Source: Paraglaciecola psychrophila 170
GTDB taxonomy: Bacteria > Pseudomonadota > Gammaproteobacteria > Enterobacterales > Alteromonadaceae
Direction: 5' to 3'
NCBI RefSeq assembly: GCF_000347635.1
Contig: NC_020514.1
Location: forward strand, 3,100,001 to 3,164,000
DNA: 64,000 nucleotides
Under the pieces are notes generated by a model. The model had not been told where the DNA came from, made no database searches, and saw only the letters and a list, made by a program, of their open reading frames with translations. This document shows, in pieces, positions 60,901 to 64,000 of this stretch. Within the stretch, counting starts at the first letter, position 1; each line of letters begins with the position of its first letter. The translations under genes were made by a program, and so were the position numbers.

Positions 60901-61251
60901 CCTGAAAATGTAGTTGAAGATCAGGTTCCGACGCCCTCTTCGAATGACAATGTTCCTACTCAAGATACCAATACTGAACAGGCAGGTGAAAAGTTGGATT
61001 TAAACTCCGGATTTGTGATCCAATTTTCAGCACTTAAGAGTTTAGCGATTGCAACAGCTTTAGCTGAAACTTTCCCAAATACTAAACAGCTTCATATTGT
61101 TCGTAAGCTTGTTAAAGGAGAGTCATTTTATTGTTTGATCAGTCGAGTTTTACCGGACCGAAGTGCCGCTACAGAATATTTAAAAACGGCTGAAAAAGAG
61201 GGTTTTATCGTCGATGCGACGAGTTACCTTGAACCTATTTGGAGTAAGTAA
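57922..61251 (+). CDS. Usher-like outer membrane protein with C-terminal SPOR domain
   Basis: At 1109 residues it is longer than FimD-type ushers (about 850). It has a signal peptide and then an N-terminal periplasmic region (about 30-170). A beta-barrel region with a plug-like stretch follows: GDLYLTQSSLTPGSYSRGL, then GWDADIYHNG and GANEFKIILYGPFGEQ. After the barrel come C-terminal Ig-like pieces (LPGKYSIYVD) and a Pro/Glu-rich linker (about 920-1025). The last 80 residues, GFVIQFSALKSLAIATALAE onward, look like a SPOR domain that binds denuded peptidoglycan at division sites. It follows the chaperones and precedes the third pilin-like protein. The usher role is an inference from context and the plug-like region. 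Confidence 0.72.
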   Translation: MSTRYHCFACLLFIFSCNAASQPLKKLANIDFAQADFYLLDVADHNVKVAPSIDAYIHQGDLYIAITPLFEGLRLKYSLIGDKFSVTFADKISEFDFTEELANQGQWFNDGSFIFIKSEILEQLFATQITINTATLKMDLAGHTVDFPYKTIKNQQKQRKRNNYIIDRSDAEQQTDSGAIITIADEYRLATVPTGFASLEYQVNDKKERYDVNIQVESDLAYHSTSITLNHTENETNSRILLSRYPKFTGDKILGIWDTYSVGDLYLTQSSLTPGSYSRGLGINFSANVKGNFNENMTTSFAKTARPGWDADIYHNGIFLETRVVPADGLMEFNNMEVYYGANEFKIILYGPFGEQETLIEQVSVKNNSLGQGAYSYGLSLKENESSLLDVNLSEFDIDAISGRFGIGLFDNWQLGVSVDLNDIHNPNGGNESYRISNQITFPGWFFQNNISINSNNISQASSLATSFFNNDNFTLNYNSQWNEAQFDESSLDANYNIRSGPTTNSIYYSYDEFGSSKTERLQYRLSFVNKYVSASNSLSYIRKNENEDLFFGALTLSTRIQDNFRFLTTIPYDINGEDSIETEQISASVLYNYRHGAYNHTFNASNRSFFKENLWSVGYNLAINKPTHQLTLRTQYNSQEKWAVTAGIAINFGYDYFNNEMQFSSQTLRGAGSLDVHTYLDRQLNGIPDVLDYNLAGVTFSGGPYWENEVSNQDGQTRLFRAKKGITALRANWESGSATLNNDYMIYSHPGSLQRVNLPFYLTTEVELFVLLSGDSQAVTLSNVPLIASNVSSGDEYALETDFDGYASFVNLLPGKYSIYVDKEYLRDKGLQAEIAGFEFNSPLRGGFVVLPNIELSRSESGEIGANKLLSVMLDENNYEPLFYTDNDKLIHLPPKGGMKAPYSSDKLELALFKEIKMQSTEQERKELRAKLAAAAEGSQQFQPFSTQPTSPPSVGTIVASSQETLEVFETAQEGIEDLEQLNPVVVLSPLKPENVVEDQVPTPSSNDNVPTQDTNTEQAGEKLDLNSGFVIQFSALKSLAIATALAETFPNTKQLHIVRKLVKGESFYCLISRVLPDRSAATEYLKTAEKEGFIVDATSYLEPIWSK

Positions 61252-61266
61252 TTATGGAGAATAGCG

Positions 61267-61761
61267 ATGAGATTTAACGCTTATATATTAGCCCTATTAT
61301 TTGGCTTATTATTAAATCAGGCTATTGCCGCAACTTATATTATACCGATGAGTGAACTGGATTTTTCTGACTTTTTACCCATAAGGGGTAATTGTGAAAT
61401 GGATCTAGATGGGCTGGTGACAGACAAGCTAGGTTCTCAAATGTGCATTAGTAGTGATGACGGCAAGATTGCCCATTATCGTATTATTGCTACACCAGGT
61501 AAAAATGTTAACATTCAAGTCAACAGTAGGCTCCCTGCAGGTAGTGATGGTTTAACCTTTACGCCTATTGGAAAATTAATTTCAGACGTGGATGATATTG
61601 ATATTGTTCCTGGTCAGGTTCATATCGTCAATAGTGGCACATTAGGCAGAATAGACGTCATGTTTGGGGGGGAAATTATTTTGTCTAGTACCTTTTATGG
61701 TTCAGACATGTCATATCAAATTGAGATGGAGGCTGGGATCATATGGGAGGATACACCTTAA
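61267..61761 (+). CDS. Minor pilin-like protein
   Basis: A 164-residue secreted protein with a signal peptide ending near AIA. NCEMDL and the later QMCISSDDGKIAHYRIIAT match the Cys-X-Met and GxxxxYxI features of the two pilins at the head of the locus. It is smaller and lies after the usher, so a tip or base subunit is plausible. GGAGA precedes the ATG. The next gene starts within it. Confidence 0.65.
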   Translation: MRFNAYILALLFGLLLNQAIAATYIIPMSELDFSDFLPIRGNCEMDLDGLVTDKLGSQMCISSDDGKIAHYRIIATPGKNVNIQVNSRLPAGSDGLTFTPIGKLISDVDDIDIVPGQVHIVNSGTLGRIDVMFGGEIILSSTFYGSDMSYQIEMEAGIIWEDTP

Positions 61762-61766
61762 AAAGT

Positions 61767-62867
61767 ATGGATTTTAAATACACTTGTGTGCTGCTTTGTT
61801 TATTTTTGTTTGGCTGTCAGTCTAAGCTAGGCAAGATTGGGCAAGAACATGCCAAAGAAGTGGTGAAGTGGCAAGAGTTAGCTCGTTACGCGGGCAATGA
61901 ATTAAAATACCTAGGATTAACGGTTACAGCTGGGGTGCAAATTAACCAAAACGCTGAAGGAATAACTTACTCTATAATAAAAGTTCAATTAAACCGTGAC
62001 GCTAATCATACGGAAATTGATTTATTATCTCCTGAGTTCGCTGAAAAATTTGCCTGTGGTAAAGATTGCCAAAAACTAGGTTTGTATGATTCGAACTTTA
62101 CTAAACCAGAAACACAATTATCAAGTTTTTTCTTTGAAGAAGAAGGACGTTTTTTTGAGTTTTACGGCAGATTAACTCGACTTAATTACACGTTAGCTGA
62201 TTATAGGGCCAGCTCCCAAGATATTCTTAAAAAATACTTAACTTTAATGTTGAATCGGAAACTGAGTTTTAACTCCTTGTCAGAATTTATTGATAATTTA
62301 GAAAAGCATGTTACTGAAGACAAATTGTTAGCCTTTTCAAAAAGTGGCTTTATATCTCCCGTTGAAGATCGGTTAAGCTCAACCTTCCTAGAAGATGTCA
62401 TCGCTAATCTTCCAATAGATTGGAAAGTTCATGATAATTATTCTAAAACGCCTGAAGATGATTGGGACTCTAATGCATTAATGCCTGATGATGATTGGGA
62501 CTCTAATGTATTAACGCCCGATGATTTATTCTACGAAATGTTATTAGGCAAAATACCGACTACTTCTGTCATAACTTCAAATTGGGAACAAGCAAAACAA
62601 AATACTCTTCAGGTTGGTTCAATAGCCTGTAGTTTTTCTGATAACAGTTTTGGGGTAGTGACAGGCTTAGAAGCCAACCAAGTCACCTTAAAAGTAATAG
62701 CTCAAGCCAGAGTGTTAGTTGATGGGATGAAGCTATACCCACAACCTGGATATTTGTTTACCTCAGCAGAATCTTTTTATTTTGTGAAAGGTTTACCTAA
62801 TGAAACCTATCCCCTATACGATATTGCCACTTGTAATATTGAATATTTCAAACGCGGTCAGGCATGA
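61767..62867 (+). CDS. Lipoprotein of the pilus locus, unknown function
   Basis: The protein starts MDFKYTCVLLCLFLFGC, a lipoprotein signal with lipobox LFGC. The open frame reaches back eight codons to an ATG at 61743 inside the preceding gene. The 366-residue body matches no family I know. Near residue 230 it has a tandem repeat of about 12 residues, PEDDWDSNALM then PDDDWDSNVLT. It ends the locus and may be an outer-membrane partner of the usher or pilus. Confidence 0.6.
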   Translation: MDFKYTCVLLCLFLFGCQSKLGKIGQEHAKEVVKWQELARYAGNELKYLGLTVTAGVQINQNAEGITYSIIKVQLNRDANHTEIDLLSPEFAEKFACGKDCQKLGLYDSNFTKPETQLSSFFFEEEGRFFEFYGRLTRLNYTLADYRASSQDILKKYLTLMLNRKLSFNSLSEFIDNLEKHVTEDKLLAFSKSGFISPVEDRLSSTFLEDVIANLPIDWKVHDNYSKTPEDDWDSNALMPDDDWDSNVLTPDDLFYEMLLGKIPTTSVITSNWEQAKQNTLQVGSIACSFSDNSFGVVTGLEANQVTLKVIAQARVLVDGMKLYPQPGYLFTSAESFYFVKGLPNETYPLYDIATCNIEYFKRGQA

Positions 62868-63129
62868 TGGTTTAAAATAATCACGGGGTCACTCATTAGC
62901 CCTCTCCGGTCAAGCAGGTATTCGTCATCCCTTATGTTTTATTTCAACTAAGTAAATCGTTGTGCTTGTTCCATCCTTTACAGCTGATTATTTATATGCT
63001 CCTAAAAATCACGTCATTGGTGTGAATACGCACCAGTCACTCATCTGAATTAAAGCGGTGTAGCCTGCCGTGTTCATGGAAGGCTACTGCTCTTGGCTTT
63101 CGCCTCAGTAATTTTTTAGTGCCACACTC
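62868..63129. other. Boundary region between pilus locus and IS remnant
   Basis: There is no gene here that I can support. The sequence becomes less AT-rich than the pilus genes, and it probably includes the outer edge of the IS110-type element. I cannot place that edge. Confidence 0.4.
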
Positions 63130-63324
63130 ATTCCAGTTCTGAGTCGCGAAAACGACTCGTTAACAGATCTATGGCTCTGTCTAATAAAGACAGTCCAACC
63201 CGTTATGGCTATGAGCGTGGGCATATTCATTTTTCAACTTCATTGAATTGGGTAAGGTGATGGTTTAATCAGGTCTAATGGTTTTACCAACCCAGCGTAT
63301 AACTCATCACCTTAGCCAAACTGG
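63130..63324 (-). ncRNA. Candidate structured noncoding end of IS110-type element
   Basis: Downstream of the transposase on its strand lie hairpins GAGTCG-CGAAAA-CGACTC (63141-63158) and CTGTCT-AATAA-AGACAG (63177-63193), then an inverted pair TAAGGTGATG/CATCACCTTA (63253-63314). IS1111-group members of the IS110 family encode their bridge RNA in the non-coding end after the transposase. The call here is a hypothesis from position and folding alone. Confidence 0.3.
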
Positions 63325-64000
63325 TCAACAAAAATCTTTATTGGCATCAAATTCCACCTGGTCTCTTAATACATAAAAACAGGCCCTTACAAGCTTATGG
63401 GCAACCGTCTTTATAGCGATAATTTGATTCGTTTTAGCGGCTTTTCGCTGGTAATAGCTTTTGACTATTTTGTTGTGGCGAATAGCAAAATTAGCCGCAT
63501 CAACAAAAGCCCATGCTAGGTATTTATTGCCATTTTTGCTATTGCTTCCCCCTTTCTTTTTACCGTTACTATAGCGCGCTCCACCGATACAACGGTAGTA
63601 GGATGCATAATTCCCTAGCTTGTTAAAGCGTTTAATATCACCTGTTTCTAGCATAATAGTCAGGGCCAGAATATTGCCAATACCATCAATGCTACTCAGT
63701 GATTTAAATTCAGATCTTAGTTTTACTTTTACTAATAAAGCACTTTCAATCTGCTTAATTTCATTTTTAAGACAATTTATAACATTGAGGGTTACCGTCA
63801 CCGCTTGTGCTGTGTTTGCAGAATGATCTTGTGCTATTTACTCGCTGGTACTGTTTTATTTTGTTATTACTGAGCCTGTAGCCTAGATGACGCATTTATA
63901 TGCCCTGAATAGACAACAAGTTTACTGTTGATTGCTGTACCAGGCTCATGCGTTTGCGCATCAGATCTCGCACTGCTCGTTCTTCTTTAGGGTAAATATA
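63325..64000 (-). pseudogene. IS110 family transposase, decayed and cut by the window edge
   Basis: The C-terminal Transposase_20 domain is clear: SSIDGIGNILALTIMLETGDI, then YYRCIGGARYSNGKKKGG and AWAFVDAANFA. The preceding region reads YPKEERAVRDLMRKRM in another frame, then a TAA stop at 63896-63898, then GYRLSNNKIKQ. A frameshift near 63830 joins it to the C-terminal part. The N-terminal DEDD catalytic domain lies beyond the window. At least one nonsense and one frameshift change make it inactive as written. Confidence 0.85.

Overview
The window is about 64 kb of chromosome from a marine gammaproteobacterium. The order hemA-prfA-prmC, lolB-ispE-tRNA-prs, rplY-pth-ychF, the divergent bioA/bioBFD block, CysB and the DUF3718 and FlgO families point to Alteromonadales, most likely a Glaciecola, Paraglaciecola or Alteromonas relative. 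This placement is inferred from gene content and order; no 16S rRNA is present. The DNA is AT-rich throughout.

Layout. Bases 1-2331 hold the end of a threonine-aldolase-like gene and a secreted modular endonuclease. Bases 2799-7430 are the biotin cluster, bioA facing bioB-bioF-bioD, without bioC. Bases 7458-13726 run leftward: hemA, prfA, prmC, an HD-GYP response regulator, a frameshifted sirB2 and sirB1. The rightward side has lolB, ispE, tRNA-Gln, prs, rplY, pth and ychF, then a tRNA cluster (Met, Leu, Gln, Gln), with decayed tRNA-Gln copies next to all three Gln genes. Bases 20453-32680 hold an alanine/sodium symporter, a TetR/AhpD-like pair with two operator palindromes, a YkgJ protein, a YlqF GTPase, a ubiquinone hydroxylase, pfkA, a LytS/LytR-type two-component system, a PilZ protein and an M61 peptidase. 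Bases 33467-48093 hold a DUF3718 protein, rmuC, class I fumarase, pabB, a CoA-Nudix hydrolase, sdaA, cysB, an orphan kinase, ketoacid CoA-transferase scoAB and a DEAD-box helicase. Bases 48474-53773 hold a diguanylate cyclase, a YdjA-like nitroreductase, DoxX and three tandem FlgO-domain lipoproteins. Bases 54539-62867 are an unusual chaperone-usher pilus locus: two pilin-like proteins, two chaperones, an usher with a C-terminal SPOR domain, a third pilin-like protein and a lipoprotein. A decayed IS110-family transposase closes the window.

The most distinctive system is the pilus locus. All three pilin-like proteins share a Cys-X-Met pattern, the pilin pair is separated from the assembly genes by a strong terminator, and the usher appears to carry its own peptidoglycan-binding domain.

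Quality caution. At least nine single-base indels break otherwise well conserved genes (sirB2 twice, ispE, ychF, ylqF, pfkA twice, rmuC, one FlgO lipoprotein). Most lie in runs of 5-7 identical bases and each is repaired by one base. They look like consensus errors in the assembly rather than gene decay, and the affected genes are annotated here as continuous loci.
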